A DNA stretch of 64,000 nt from Devosia sp. 66-14. Its GTDB lineage: Bacteria > Pseudomonadota > Alphaproteobacteria > Rhizobiales > Devosiaceae. The notes below the pieces were generated by a model. The model had not been told where the DNA came from. It did not search any database and was given only the letters and a program-made list of their open reading frames with translations. This document shows positions 54,415-63,271 of the stretch, piece by piece. The first letter of the stretch is position 1. The number at the start of each line of letters is the position of its first letter. Both the position numbers and the translations under genes were made by a program. The stretch spans positions 155,178-219,177 of the forward strand of contig MKVB01000003.1 of assembly GCA_001899085.1 (NCBI GenBank), given 5' to 3'.

Positions 54415-56154
54415 CTACTCCGCCGCGGCTCGCGGAAATTCCTCGATCGCTGCCAGCTCGTCGCTCAACCGGTCCGCCCGGTAGGGACGCAGCGGCGCCT
54501 TGGCGACCTGGTTGCGGCCGCCCTGCTTGGCCTTGTAGAGCGCCTGGTCGGCAGCCTGCAGCAGGTCGGTGACGCTCTGCGAGGTGTGCGGCACCGAGGC
54601 CACGCCGAACGAGGCCGAGATATCGGCGCCATGGGTGCTGCTGAGTTCCTCGATCCTGAGGCGCAGCAGTTCCGCCTTGTCGGCTGCGCGCTCCAGTGGG
54701 CAATCGGGCAGGATCACCACCAGTTCCTCGCCGCCGAAGCGGCAGACGATGTCGGTCTCGCGCAGCGACCCGGTGAGGGTCAGGGCGGCGTCGCGCAGCA
54801 CCTGGTCGCCGAAACTGTGGCCATGCTCGTCGTTGAGCCGCTTGAAGTGGTCGAGATCGACCATGATCAACGAGATCTCGCGGTTTTCGCGCTCGGCCAG
54901 CCGCACGAAGCGCTGCAGGCAATCTTCCATGTAGCGGCGGTTGTAGAGCCCGGTCAGCGGATCGCGCAGCGCCTGGTTCCGGAGCTTTTCACGCAGCGCC
55001 ATGTTGGCGAGCGCCAGGCTCATGCCGTCGGCCAGCGCCGAGCCCAGATCGGTGATGTGCTCGAGCCGTTCCACGGCGCTGATCCCCGAGGCGAACAGCT
55101 GCAGCAGCCCGACAATCTCGCCGCGGGCGATCATCGGAATTTCCAGCGAGGTTTCGCTGCCCACATGGTGGGCGCAGCACAGCTTGGTCGAATCGCCACG
55201 ATTGAGGTGCGGCTTGCCGCGCTTCAGCGCCCAGCAGGCATTGGGGTTGATGGTCTCGGGCAGCGCATCGTTCTCGGCGCGGGCCCATGTGGTCGACAGC
55301 ACCAGCCGGTCGCGCGAATTGTTGAACACGTAGAGCGCGCCGGAGAAGCCGGGCACCAGTTCCACCGCCGTCGCCTTCAGCACGGCATTGGCGTCGGCGT
55401 GGTCCGAAGCGCTCTGCAGCACATCGGCCATCTCGAACAGCCGCGCCACCTGCTGGCGCGCCTTTTCCGCCGTCTCCACTGCGGTAGCGCGGCCATCGGC
55501 CTCGGTGACCGATGAGCGGAAGGCATAGAGCAGCCCGAGTATCGCGAGGATCCCCGCCCCCACCTGCATCAACAGCACCAGCATGGTGCCGGCCTGGATG
55601 CGCTCGTCGTGCATGCGCAGCAGCTCGTCGGTTTCCGCGAGCACCTTGCCGATCGCGGTGCCGATACCGGCGACCGTTTCGCCGGTGCGGCGCGCCGCGA
55701 GCAGATCGAGCCCGGCCTGGCCGTTGTTGGCGGAGGCGAGATCGATCGCCTCGTTCCAGCTGGCGACCAGCCCGGCCACCAGCTCGCGCAGCGGCTTCGG
55801 TTCGGCTGCCGACGGCACGGCGACGGGTGCCACGTCATCGGAGATCGCCGCGGCGGCGGCGGTCAGTCGTTCGGCCTGTGGCAGGTAGCTGCGCAACGCA
55901 CCGGCTTCCCCGGTGAGCACATGCATGGCGTCGGCATCGGCATCGTTCAGGGCCTGGTGCATGGCGCGCAGCTTGTCGCCATGGGCACGCAGTTCGGTCA
56001 TGGCGCGCTGCTGCGTGCTGACATTGATGAAGCCGATGATCGCCGTCACCACCAGCGTCACCACCAGGGCGACGGTCGCCAGCGACAGCATGCGCGAGCG
56101 GACGCGCACGGGCAGCGGCGTCTGCTCATTCACATGGTTGAGGCCGGCAAACAT
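54415..56154 (-). CDS. Membrane-bound diguanylate cyclase (GGDEF) with GAF domain
   Basis: Protein of 579 residues: helix 1 (LATVALVVTLVVTAIIGFI), a periplasmic CHASE3-like helical region (about 45-185), helix 2 (MLVLLMQVGAGILAILGLLYA), a GAF domain (about 240-390; cysteines at CWAL and LCCAHH) and GGDEF. The active-site loop is GGEEL, a functional variant, and RETD five residues before it is a complete product-inhibition I-site, so it probably makes c-di-GMP under feedback control. No EAL domain is present. The likely role is lifestyle or motility signalling. Confidence 0.92.
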   Translation of the reverse strand: MFAGLNHVNEQTPLPVRVRSRMLSLATVALVVTLVVTAIIGFINVSTQQRAMTELRAHGDKLRAMHQALNDADADAMHVLTGEAGALRSYLPQAERLTAAAAAISDDVAPVAVPSAAEPKPLRELVAGLVASWNEAIDLASANNGQAGLDLLAARRTGETVAGIGTAIGKVLAETDELLRMHDERIQAGTMLVLLMQVGAGILAILGLLYAFRSSVTEADGRATAVETAEKARQQVARLFEMADVLQSASDHADANAVLKATAVELVPGFSGALYVFNNSRDRLVLSTTWARAENDALPETINPNACWALKRGKPHLNRGDSTKLCCAHHVGSETSLEIPMIARGEIVGLLQLFASGISAVERLEHITDLGSALADGMSLALANMALREKLRNQALRDPLTGLYNRRYMEDCLQRFVRLAERENREISLIMVDLDHFKRLNDEHGHSFGDQVLRDAALTLTGSLRETDIVCRFGGEELVVILPDCPLERAADKAELLRLRIEELSSTHGADISASFGVASVPHTSQSVTDLLQAADQALYKAKQGGRNQVAKAPLRPYRADRLSDELAAIEEFPRAAAE

Positions 56155-56412
56155 GGCTCGGAAAGCCCCCGGGCATCTGGATCAAACGCCATGATGCCAA
56201 AGATCGGCAGAGTTGCGCTGTGTCATCGGGGGAAGCGCTTAGCGCGCGGTGAAGCGACCTGGTGAAGACGGCGACACCAAAGTCGCTAAAATGCCGCCTT
56301 GGCGGCGCCGGTTCGACAGCGGCGGAAAAATCTGGCTCAGTTTCGGCGGGGGCGTGTCGAAACCTGCGGGCGGCGTTCGATTAGCTTGCGAGACCCTACC
56401 GGAGAACGACCA

Positions 56413-56790
56413 ATGCTCTACCTCTGCCTCGTCCATTTCGACGACAAGGATGTGTTCAGCCGCCTCAGCGAGGCCGAAAAGCGCGAGCTCGACATCAACT
56501 CGCTCGGCTACGATACCGAATTGGCGGCGAGCGGCAACCTGGTCCGGGCGCAGGCGCTGCAGCCGCCCGAGACGGCGGTGCTGGTGCGGGTGCGCGACGG
56601 CAGGATCTCGGCCACCGACGGCCCGTTCCTCGAAACCAAGGAACAGCTGGGCGGCTTCATCCTGATCGAGGCGCGCGACCTCAACGACGCCATCCGCATC
56701 GCGGCCGGTATTCCGCTGGCGAGGCACGGCACCATCGAGGTGCGGCCGGTTTACCAGATCCCGCGGCACGACGAGGCAACCGCATCGTGA
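56413..56790 (+). CDS. DGPF (YciI-like) protein paired with ECF42 sigma factor
   Basis: Protein of 125 residues: LYLCLVHFDDKDVFSRLSEAE at the N-terminus, VLVRVRDGRISATDGPFLETKEQLGGF with the DGPF motif (shown in part) and DAIRIAAGIPLARHGTIEVRPV at the end. It overlaps the sigma-factor gene by four bases (GTGA). DGPF proteins are the hallmark partners of ECF group 42 sigma factors, but whether they act as targets or regulators is unresolved. ATG 56413 follows GGAG by nine bases; upstream in-frame codons lack support. Confidence 0.9.
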   Translation: MLYLCLVHFDDKDVFSRLSEAEKRELDINSLGYDTELAASGNLVRAQALQPPETAVLVRVRDGRISATDGPFLETKEQLGGFILIEARDLNDAIRIAAGIPLARHGTIEVRPVYQIPRHDEATAS

Positions 56791-58025
56791 CCTCGCAGGC
56801 CAGCATCGAAGCGGTCTGGCGCACCGAATCGCGGCGGGTGCTGGCGACGCTGATCCGGCTGCTGAGGGATTTTGACCGCGCCGAAGAGGCGCTCAACGAT
56901 GCCTTCCTCGCCGCCGCCGAGCAATGGCCGCGCCAGGGGATACCAGCCAACCCGCGGGCCTGGCTGGTTTCGGCCGGGCGCTTCAAGGCCATCGACCGGA
57001 TACGCCGCAAGGCCCGCTTCGACGTGGTGGCCGCCGAGCTGGCGCTCGAAGAGGAGGCGCAGATGCCGCCCGAAGCCGAAACCATCGCCGACGACCAGCT
57101 CAGGCTGATCTTCGTGTGCTGCCATCCGGAGGTGCCGGCCGACGCGCGCATCGCCATGACCCTGCGCGAGACCTGCGGGCTCACGACCGAGGAGATCGCC
57201 GCGGCCTTTCTTGCGAGGCCCACCACCATCGCGCAGCGCATCGTCAGGGCCAAGAACCGCATCCGCGACCTCGAACTGCCCTACGAGGTGCCCGAACCAC
57301 AGGACCTTGCCGAACGGCTCGACGCCGTGTTGCGCACCATCTACCTGATCTTCAACGAGGGTTATGCCGCCAGCCATGGCGACAGCCTGCTGCGCGCCGA
57401 CCTCTGCGCCGAGGCGATCCGCCTGGCGCGGTTGCTGATCGCGTTGCTGGCCGATCCGGACGCCGAGGTCGAGGGGCTGCTGGCGCTGATGCTGTTGCAG
57501 CATTCGCGCCGCGATGCCCGCACCGATGCGGCGGGCGACGTGGTGCTGATCGCCGACCAGGACCGGCGGCTATGGGACCGGGCGGAGATTGCCGAGGGCG
57601 TTGCGCTGGTCGGCCGGCTGATGGCGGGCCGCGAGCTCACCGCCTACGGCATCGAGGCGGCGATTGCCGCCCAGCATGCCGTTGCCGCCGCGCCTCAAGC
57701 CACCAACTGGGGCGAAATCGTCAGGCTCTACGACCTGCTACTGCGCGCCGATGCCTCGCCGATCGTCAGCCTCAACCGCGCCGTCGCCATCGCCATGCGG
57801 GACGGACCGGAGATCGGGCTCGCCGAGATCGACGCCATCCGTCAGGGCGGCGTGCTCGGCGAGTTCCGCTACCTCCACGCCGCGCGCGCCGACCTGCTGC
57901 GGCGGCTGGGCCGGAACGAGGAAGCGCGCGCCGCCTATGTGGCGGCGCTGGAACTCACCCACCAGGCGGCGGAACAGCGGTTCCTGGAGGGGAGATTGAG
58001 GGAGCTTTCGCTCCCCTCCCCCTGA
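56787..58025 (+). CDS. ECF42-type RNA polymerase sigma factor with C-terminal extension
   Basis: Sigma factor of 412 residues. Region 2 spans about 12-85 (RVLATLIRLLRDFDRAEEAL, AWLVSAGRFKAIDRIRR) and region 4 about 110-165 (MTLRETCGLTTEEIAAAFL, IAQRIVRAKNRIRD). A helical extension of about 220 residues follows with YLIFNEGYAAS, the SLNRAVAIA motif and a TPR-like end, all typical of ECF42. No anti-sigma factor is present; the extension is thought to regulate activity instead. Its last codons (SLPSP) run into a C/G-rich repeat core. Confidence 0.92.
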   Translation: MTSQASIEAVWRTESRRVLATLIRLLRDFDRAEEALNDAFLAAAEQWPRQGIPANPRAWLVSAGRFKAIDRIRRKARFDVVAAELALEEEAQMPPEAETIADDQLRLIFVCCHPEVPADARIAMTLRETCGLTTEEIAAAFLARPTTIAQRIVRAKNRIRDLELPYEVPEPQDLAERLDAVLRTIYLIFNEGYAASHGDSLLRADLCAEAIRLARLLIALLADPDAEVEGLLALMLLQHSRRDARTDAAGDVVLIADQDRRLWDRAEIAEGVALVGRLMAGRELTAYGIEAAIAAQHAVAAAPQATNWGEIVRLYDLLLRADASPIVSLNRAVAIAMRDGPEIGLAEIDAIRQGGVLGEFRYLHAARADLLRRLGRNEEARAAYVAALELTHQAAEQRFLEGRLRELSLPSP

Positions 58026-58066
58026 GGGGCAGGGCGATCGCTTATGTCGGCGACGGGCGCCTCTTG

Positions 58067-58222
58067 CCTTCTCCCCTTGTGGGAGAAGGTGGCGCGTAGC
58101 GCCGGATGAGGGGTCCGCGCAACGAAGTGTAGCGCGACCGGAGCGTAGCGACGGGCGACTGAGTACGCGGAGAGATACCCCCCATCCGGCCTTCGGCCAC
58201 CTTCTCCCCCAAGGGGAGAAGG
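58067..58222. repeat. 156-bp palindromic element, copy A
   Basis: It begins CCTTCTCCCCTTGTGGGAG and ends with the inverted form (CTTCTCCCCCAAGGGGAGAA); internal modules GGTGGCGCGTAGCGCCGGAT and ATCCGGCCTTCGGCCACC are inverted mates. The copy at 62507-62662 has the same length and order and differs at about 15 positions. It lies between the convergent sigma factor and dehydrogenase genes and looks like a non-autonomous mobile element or REPIN-type unit. It holds no open frame of note. Confidence 0.87.
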
Positions 58223-58303
58223 CATTCCGACTACTGCCGGTGCTCCCTATGTGCGATAGCCTGCCTGAGGGGGAAGCGGTAGCAAAGAGGCCGGGGGCTG
58301 GCC

Positions 58304-59320
58304 CTAGCCCCGCGCCAGCTTGCTCCGCCCCTCCGGCAGGACCCGGTGCGGCGGTTGTGCGCCGTCGATGAAGGCGCGGATGTTGACGATCACCGTCTCG
58401 CCCATCTCGAGCCGCGCCTCGAGCGTCGCCGAGGCCATGTGGGCGGTCAGCACCACGCGATTGTCGCGCGCCAGCTGCAAAAGCCGCGGGTCGATGCCGT
58501 TTCGGCTCTCGAACACGTCGAGGGCGGCACCGGACAAGTGTCCGGTTTCGATCTCGGTGATCAGCGCCGCTTCGTCGACCAGCTCGGGCCGCGATACGTT
58601 GACCACGAAGGCATCCTGCCGCATCCGGGCCAACCGTTCGGCATTGAGGATGTGGTGGGTCGAGCGGCTCAGCGGCGTGTGCAGCGAGACGATATCGACC
58701 TCGCCGACCATGTCGTCCAGTGATTCCCAGTAGGTCGCACCCAGTGCTTCCTCGATCTGCGGCGGACGGCGGTGGCGCGAGAAATAGTGGATATTGAGCC
58801 CGAAGCTGCGCGCCCGGTTGGCGACGGCAGTGCCGATCCGGCCCATGCCGACGATGCCGAGCGCCTTGCCGCGCAGCCGCCGCCCCAGCATCCAGGTCGG
58901 CGACCAGCCCGGCCATTCGCCGGTGGTCGGCAGCACATGGGCCCCTTCCACCAGCCGACGCGGCAGCGCCAGCATCAGCATCACCGCCATGTCGGCAGTG
59001 TCCTCGGTGAGCACCGAGGGGGTGTTGGTGACGGTGAGCCCGGCGGCATAAGCGGCTTCGATGTCGATATTGTCGAAACCGTTGCCGAACTGGGCGATCA
59101 GCTTCAGCTCCGGGGGCAGCCGGGCGATGAGTTCGGCGTCGATCCGATCGTTGATCGAGGTGACCAGTACGTCCTTGCCCTGCACGCCCTCGATGATGGC
59201 ATCGGGGCTCAATGCGCCGTCGACCGGCTTCGAGGTGGTATCGAACAGCGTCGCCATGCGCGCCTCGATCTGCTCGGGCAGGCGTCGCGTCACGAAAATC
59301 TTGGGTCGGCTGAGGGTCAA
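58304..59320 (-). CDS. D-isomer 2-hydroxyacid dehydrogenase (glyoxylate/hydroxypyruvate reductase type)
   Basis: NAD(P)-dependent dehydrogenase of 338 residues. LGIVGMGRIGTAVANRARSF is the nucleotide-binding loop, with an H-R-R pair (YFSRHRRPP) after the second strand that favours NADP. Active-site Arg lies in VVNVSRPELVDE, Glu in AALDVFESRNGIDPRL, and His in VLTAHMASATLEARL, where the usual HIGS is HMAS. Likely substrates are glyoxylate and hydroxypyruvate. Initiation is probably at TTG 59320; no in-frame ATG precedes the conserved start. Confidence 0.9.
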   Translation of the reverse strand: MTLSRPKIFVTRRLPEQIEARMATLFDTTSKPVDGALSPDAIIEGVQGKDVLVTSINDRIDAELIARLPPELKLIAQFGNGFDNIDIEAAYAAGLTVTNTPSVLTEDTADMAVMLMLALPRRLVEGAHVLPTTGEWPGWSPTWMLGRRLRGKALGIVGMGRIGTAVANRARSFGLNIHYFSRHRRPPQIEEALGATYWESLDDMVGEVDIVSLHTPLSRSTHHILNAERLARMRQDAFVVNVSRPELVDEAALITEIETGHLSGAALDVFESRNGIDPRLLQLARDNRVVLTAHMASATLEARLEMGETVIVNIRAFIDGAQPPHRVLPEGRSKLARG

Positions 59321-59411
59321 AGGCGGCGCTTTCAGCGACCATTAAGGTCTTTTGCATAAGTGTAGGAAAAAAGCACACCCCTGCAAAGTCATGTTCGGAA
59401 AAGTCAGCTCC

Positions 59412-59984
59412 ATGCTCCTTCCGAGGCGCTCCATCGGGCGGCAGATTCTACCGATTCTGCGCGCCGCCAGTCTCGTCGTTCTCACCCTCGCGGGCACCGG
59501 CATGCCGGTCGCAGCGCTGGCGGCCGAAGGCCCGAGCGGCCTGCCGCTGCCGCGTTTCGTCACCACGCGCTCCAACCCGATCAACGTGCGCGTCGGCCCG
59601 GGCACCCGTTACGATGTCGCCTGGGTCTACGTGAAGGCCGGCACGCCAGTGGAAATCATCCAGGAGTTCGACACCTGGCGGAAGATTCGCGACGTCGACG
59701 GCTCGGAAGGTTGGCTGCACCAGAACCTGCTGCAGGGCAAGCGGGCCGGCCTCGTGGCACCGGCCAGTACGGAACCGGTGGCGCTGCGCCGCGACCCCAA
59801 CGACGATGCCGGCGTGCGCGCCTGGCTGACGCCGAGCTTCCGCGTCGACATCAAGGAATGCGACGGCAAATGGTGCAAGGTGGTGGCCACCACCCATCCG
59901 GTGACCGGCGGACCGCAGAGCTTCGACGGCTTCCTGCACCAGGACGACCTGTGGGGCGTCTACAAGGACGAAACCTTCGACTGA
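59412..59984 (+). CDS. Secreted bacterial SH3-domain protein
   Basis: Protein of 190 residues: basic N-terminus and hydrophobic signal (ILRAASLVVLTLAGTGMPVAALA, cleavage near residue 37), then an SH3_3/SH3_4-type domain (NPINVRVGPGTRYDVAWVYV, WRKIRDVDGSEGWLHQNLL) and a second SH3-like repeat (LTPSFRVDIKECDGKWCKVV). It is expected in the periplasm, binding cell-wall or protein partners. Start 59412 has GGAAAAG upstream; ATG 59391 or 59352 would add residues with no ribosome site. Confidence 0.85.
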   Translation: MLLPRRSIGRQILPILRAASLVVLTLAGTGMPVAALAAEGPSGLPLPRFVTTRSNPINVRVGPGTRYDVAWVYVKAGTPVEIIQEFDTWRKIRDVDGSEGWLHQNLLQGKRAGLVAPASTEPVALRRDPNDDAGVRAWLTPSFRVDIKECDGKWCKVVATTHPVTGGPQSFDGFLHQDDLWGVYKDETFD

Positions 59985-60042
59985 GGGCGGAGTCCGCGCA
60001 ATCCGGCGCGCGGGTACCCCACCGGCCTGATTGTCGGCGAGC

Positions 60043-60489
60043 CTAGCTCCGAGCCTTCCGCACCCGCACCACCACGTCGACATGCGTGATGTCCATGCCG
60101 CGCGGCGGCTCGGGCAGGTTCTGGATGACGATGGAGGACGCCGGGATATCGATCACCCGCTGCTCGTCCTCGAGATAGAAGTGATGATGGTCGGAGGTGT
60201 CGGTGTCGAAATAGGACCGCGACGCATCCACCGCCACTTCGCGCAGCAGCCCGGCTTCGCGGAACTGGTGCAGGCTGTTGTAGATGGTGGCGAGCGAGAC
60301 GTTGACGCGGGCCGAGGCGGCCTCGGCGTGCAACTGCTCGGCGCTGACATGACGATGGGCGCCCCCGAACAGCAGCTCGGCAAGGGCGACACGCTGACGC
60401 GTCGGTCGCAGGCCCGCCATACGCAACACGGCCGTCAGGCACGGTCGGCGAGACGGAACGGTCCGGGCGGTAAGGCTGCGGTCGGTCAT
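60043..60489 (-). CDS. irr: Iron response regulator Irr (Fur family)
   Basis: Fur-superfamily protein of 148 residues. MAGLRPTRQRVALAELLF and VSLATIYNSLHQFREAGLL form the DNA-binding domain, and FDTDTSDHHHFYLEDEQRVIDI carries the HHH heme/metal site characteristic of rhizobial Irr (split here: TSDHHHFYLEDE). The N-terminal GCPxH heme-regulatory motif of Bradyrhizobium is absent. Irr represses Fe-S and heme genes when iron is low and activates uptake. It is divergent from fabA, the conserved rhizobial arrangement; a matching box lies before nfuA at 844-860. Confidence 0.93.
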   Translation of the reverse strand: MTDRSLTARTVPSRRPCLTAVLRMAGLRPTRQRVALAELLFGGAHRHVSAEQLHAEAASARVNVSLATIYNSLHQFREAGLLREVAVDASRSYFDTDTSDHHHFYLEDEQRVIDIPASSIVIQNLPEPPRGMDITHVDVVVRVRKARS

Positions 60490-60617
60490 CTGGTCCTTGG
60501 CAACATAGGCGTATCAGCTTGGAGCTTATAACTTTCACGCCCGCCATGCACAAGCGCCGGTCGGTCGCGGCGACAGGGACGCGACGGTGGGTCGCGACGG
60601 TCAGCCCCTGGGCCCGC

Positions 60618-60646
60618 TTGACCCTCCGCCCCCCGCTCTCTAGTAA
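60618..60646 (+). promoter_or_regulatory. Possible fabA promoter
   Basis: TTGACC (60618-60623) and TAGTAA (60641-60646) are 17 bases apart, 34 bases before the fabA ATG. The -35 is good, the -10 weak. On the other strand TTGTGC / TTATAA near 60525-60552 may serve irr. No perfect Irr box is visible in this intergenic region. Confidence 0.4.
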
Positions 60647-60679
60647 CGGTCTCAACTGACCGACGGAGAAAGCCGGCCT

Positions 60680-61183
60680 ATGACGGATCGGAAGAACGCC
60701 TACGGCTACGACGACCTGATCCTGAGCGGGAAGGGCGAGCTCTTCGGCAAGGGCTATGCCCAGTTGCCGGCCCCGCCGATGCTGATGTTCAACCGCATCA
60801 CCGAGATCAGCCGCGAAGGCGGCGCGCATGGCAAGGGCCTGGTGCGCGCCGAACTCGATGTGGACCCCAGCCTGTGGTTCTTCCAGTGCCACTTCATCGG
60901 CGATCCGGTAATGCCCGGGTGCCTGGGCGTCGACGCGGTGTGGCAGATGCTCGGCTTCTACCTGTGCTGGGACGGTTCGCCCGGCAAGGGACGGGCGCTC
61001 GGCTGCGGCGAGGTGAAATTTTCCGGCCAGATCACCAATGATGTCAAACTCGTCGAGTATGGCATCGACCTGAAGCGGGTGATGAAGTCCAAGCTGGTGC
61101 TCGGCATCGCCGACGGCTGGGTGAAGGCCGACGGCCAGATCATCTACGAGATGTCCGGCCTGCGCGTAGGCCTGTTCACTTAA
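60680..61183 (+). CDS. fabA: 3-hydroxydecanoyl-ACP dehydratase/isomerase
   Basis: FabA of 167 residues introduces the cis double bond in fatty acid synthesis. The active-site His lies in [20 protein letters not shown] (conserved H-x-x-x-D-P-V-M-P-G), with the catalytic Asp in [13 protein letters not shown]. The start [16 protein letters not shown] and the [17 protein letters not shown] segment are family hallmarks. It forms the unsaturated-fatty-acid operon with fabB, 46 bases downstream. Confidence 0.96.
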   Translation: MTDRKNAYGYDDLILSGKGELFGKGYAQLPAPPMLMFNRITEISREGGAHGKGLVRAELDVDPSLWFFQCHFIGDPVMPGCLGVDAVWQMLGFYLCWDGSPGKGRALGCGEVKFSGQITNDVKLVEYGIDLKRVMKSKLVLGIADGWVKADGQIIYEMSGLRVGLFT

Positions 61184-61229
61184 GTTATGCCCGCCGCCGG
61201 AGCTGATCCGCGGCCATAGAGGAGGCAGT

Positions 61230-62453
61230 ATGAGGCGCGTTGTCGTCACCGGCATGGGGATCGTCTCCTCTATCGGAAACAATCTCGATGAAGTGGTCGT
61301 GAGCCTCAGGGAGGCGAAGCCCGGCATCGTCTTTGCCCAGGACTATGCCGACCTCAACTTCCGCTGCCAGGTGCATGGCGCGCCCAAGCTCGATCCGTTC
61401 GAGGTGCTCGACCGGCGCACCACCCGCTTCATGGGCAAAGGCGCCGCCTGGAACTACATCGCCATGCAGGAGGCGATCGCCAACGCCGGGCTCGAGGAAA
61501 AGGACATCCAGAACCCGCGCACCGGCATCATCATGGGCTCGGGCGGGCCCTCCACCCGCACCGTGGTGGAAGCGGCCGACGTCACCCGCGAGAAGGGCCC
61601 CAAGCGCATCGGGCCACTGGCTGTGCCCAAGGCGATGAGTTCGACCGCTTCGGCGACGCTCGCCACGCCCTTCGGCATCAAGGGCGTCAACTACACCATC
61701 AGCTCGGCCTGCGCGACGTCGAAGCACTGCATCGGCGCCGGCTACGAGCAGATCCAGTGGGGCAAGCAGGACATCGTGTTCGCCGGCGGCCACGAGGATC
61801 TCGACTGGTCGCTTTCGAACCTGTTCGACGCGATGGGCGCCATGTCCACCGACTTCAACGCCACGCCGGAAAAAGCCTCGCGCGCCTATGACAGCAAACG
61901 CGACGGCTTCGTCATCGCTGGCGGCGCCGGCGTGCTGGTGCTGGAGGAATACGAGCACGCCAAGGCGCGCGGCGCGACGATCTACGCCGAACTGGTCGGC
62001 TATGGCGCGACTTCGGACGGCTACGACATGGTCGCCCCCTCGGGCGAAGGCGCCATCCGCTGCATGCAGCAGGCGCTGTCCACGGTGAAGGGCAAGGTCG
62101 ACTATATCAACCCGCACGCCACGTCGACGCCGGTCGGCGACCTGAAGGAAATGGAAGCGATCCGCACGGTGTTCGGCAATGGCGAGGGCTGCCCGCCGAT
62201 CTCGGCCACCAAATCGCTCACCGGCCACTCGCTCGGCGCCACGGGCGTGCAGGAATCGATCTACTGCATCCTGATGATGCGCGAGCGGTTCCTGTGCGAA
62301 AGCGCCAATATCGAGGAACTCGACCCGGTGTTCGCGGACATGCCGATCCTCAGGCAGCGCCGCGACAACGTCGATATCGGCATCGCGCTCTCGAACAGTT
62401 TTGGCTTCGGCGGCACCAACGCCACGCTGGTGTTCCAGCATCCGGACGCCTGA
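61230..62453 (+). CDS. fabB: 3-oxoacyl-ACP synthase I
   Basis: Condensing enzyme of 407 residues elongating unsaturated acyl-ACPs. The Cys-His-His triad is in [30 protein letters not shown] and [15 protein letters not shown], and the C-terminal [14 protein letters not shown] closes the site. GGAGG precedes the ATG by several bases. In many rhizobia fabI follows fabB; here a 156-bp repeat and a minus-strand gene follow instead. Confidence 0.96.
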   Translation: MRRVVVTGMGIVSSIGNNLDEVVVSLREAKPGIVFAQDYADLNFRCQVHGAPKLDPFEVLDRRTTRFMGKGAAWNYIAMQEAIANAGLEEKDIQNPRTGIIMGSGGPSTRTVVEAADVTREKGPKRIGPLAVPKAMSSTASATLATPFGIKGVNYTISSACATSKHCIGAGYEQIQWGKQDIVFAGGHEDLDWSLSNLFDAMGAMSTDFNATPEKASRAYDSKRDGFVIAGGAGVLVLEEYEHAKARGATIYAELVGYGATSDGYDMVAPSGEGAIRCMQQALSTVKGKVDYINPHATSTPVGDLKEMEAIRTVFGNGEGCPPISATKSLTGHSLGATGVQESIYCILMMRERFLCESANIEELDPVFADMPILRQRRDNVDIGIALSNSFGFGGTNATLVFQHPDA

Positions 62454-62506
62454 GGCCGCGGGCTTCGTGCCCACCCTCGCCAATCTAGTCGGCAATCACC
62501 CTCTTG

Positions 62507-62662
62507 CCTTCTCCCCTTGTGGGAGAAGGTGGCGCGAAGCGCCGGATGAGGGGTCCGCGTAACGAAGTGTAGCGCGCTCGGAGCGCAAGCGACGAGCGAC
62601 TGAGCGCGTGGAGAGAACCCCTCATCCGCCCTTCGGGCACCTTCTCCCACAAGGGGAGAAGG
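62507..62662. repeat. 156-bp palindromic element, copy B
   Basis: Same length and layout as the copy at 58067-58222, starting CCTTCTCCCCTTGTGGGAG and ending CTTCTCCCACAAGGGGAGAA. Some differences are compensated across the hairpin (GTAGC to GAAGC in loops, stems kept), so the fold appears conserved. It lies between convergent fabB and the deoxyribosyltransferase gene, directly where fabI would be expected. Confidence 0.87.
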
Positions 62663-62681
62663 CCTGACTGCGCCCTCGCCC

Positions 62682-63251
62682 CTACCCCAGCATCTCCACC
62701 GCCAGCGCCAGCACGCGCCCGAACGCCGTCATGTCGGTCAGTTCCTGCCCGATCGGTGCGTCGCCGACCACGACGGCGCCGCCGCGGTTGACCACGCCGC
62801 CATGCAGCATCAGGTTGTCGATGAAGCCCAGATCCTCGATCAGGATGTGATCGGGGCCGCGCGGCTTGCCCTCGGCGTCGGCGTACCACTCGCCGTTGAA
62901 ATGAGCGCGGGTGCGGACGCCGTGATCGGCCTTGACGTTGGTGTAAGCGAAGGCCGGCTTGCCCTGGGCGCACATGAAGCCGAGCTCGAAGCAGGTGCCG
63001 GTATCGGCCGCGATGCCGCGAAACGGCGTCAGGTTGGCGATGATCGCGTCGGCCGAGTGCATCAGCTTCTCGTCGATGGCGCTGATCGCCAGGCCCAGCT
63101 CCCACTTGCTGTTGGTGGGTGGGAACTCGAGGTCGCCGGGCGACACCGGCACCAGCCCCGCCTCACGGGTCAGTGCAATCTTCTTGTCGAGGATTTCGCG
63201 GGCATTGGGCAGAAAGACTTCCGGGCCGGCGAGGTAGACGGATTTGGGCAT
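62682..63251 (-). CDS. Nucleoside 2-deoxyribosyltransferase
   Basis: Protein of 189 residues that exchanges bases on 2'-deoxyribosides in purine/pyrimidine salvage. SVYLAGPEVFLPNA holds the substrate loop, ISAIDEKLMHSADAIIANL and TPFRGIAADTGTCFELGF are the family's active-site segments (the catalytic Glu follows FEL), and GAVVVGDAPIGQELTDM is near the C-terminus, consistent with an intact enzyme. It is followed at 20 bases by a guanine deaminase gene on the same strand, making a salvage pair. Confidence 0.9.
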   Translation of the reverse strand: MPKSVYLAGPEVFLPNAREILDKKIALTREAGLVPVSPGDLEFPPTNSKWELGLAISAIDEKLMHSADAIIANLTPFRGIAADTGTCFELGFMCAQGKPAFAYTNVKADHGVRTRAHFNGEWYADAEGKPRGPDHILIEDLGFIDNLMLHGGVVNRGGAVVVGDAPIGQELTDMTAFGRVLALAVEMLG

Positions 63252-63271
63252 GATGGCTCGTTCAGATGACG

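Noticed and set aside
60490-60679. An Irr box in the irr-fabA intergenic region
   Set aside because: No sequence there resembles TTTAGAA-N3-TTCTAAA; the closest AT-rich patch (near 60525) is not symmetrical.
58067-62662. CRISPR-like repeat array
   Set aside because: The repeats are two separated palindromic elements, not short direct repeats with regular spacers, and no cas gene is present.
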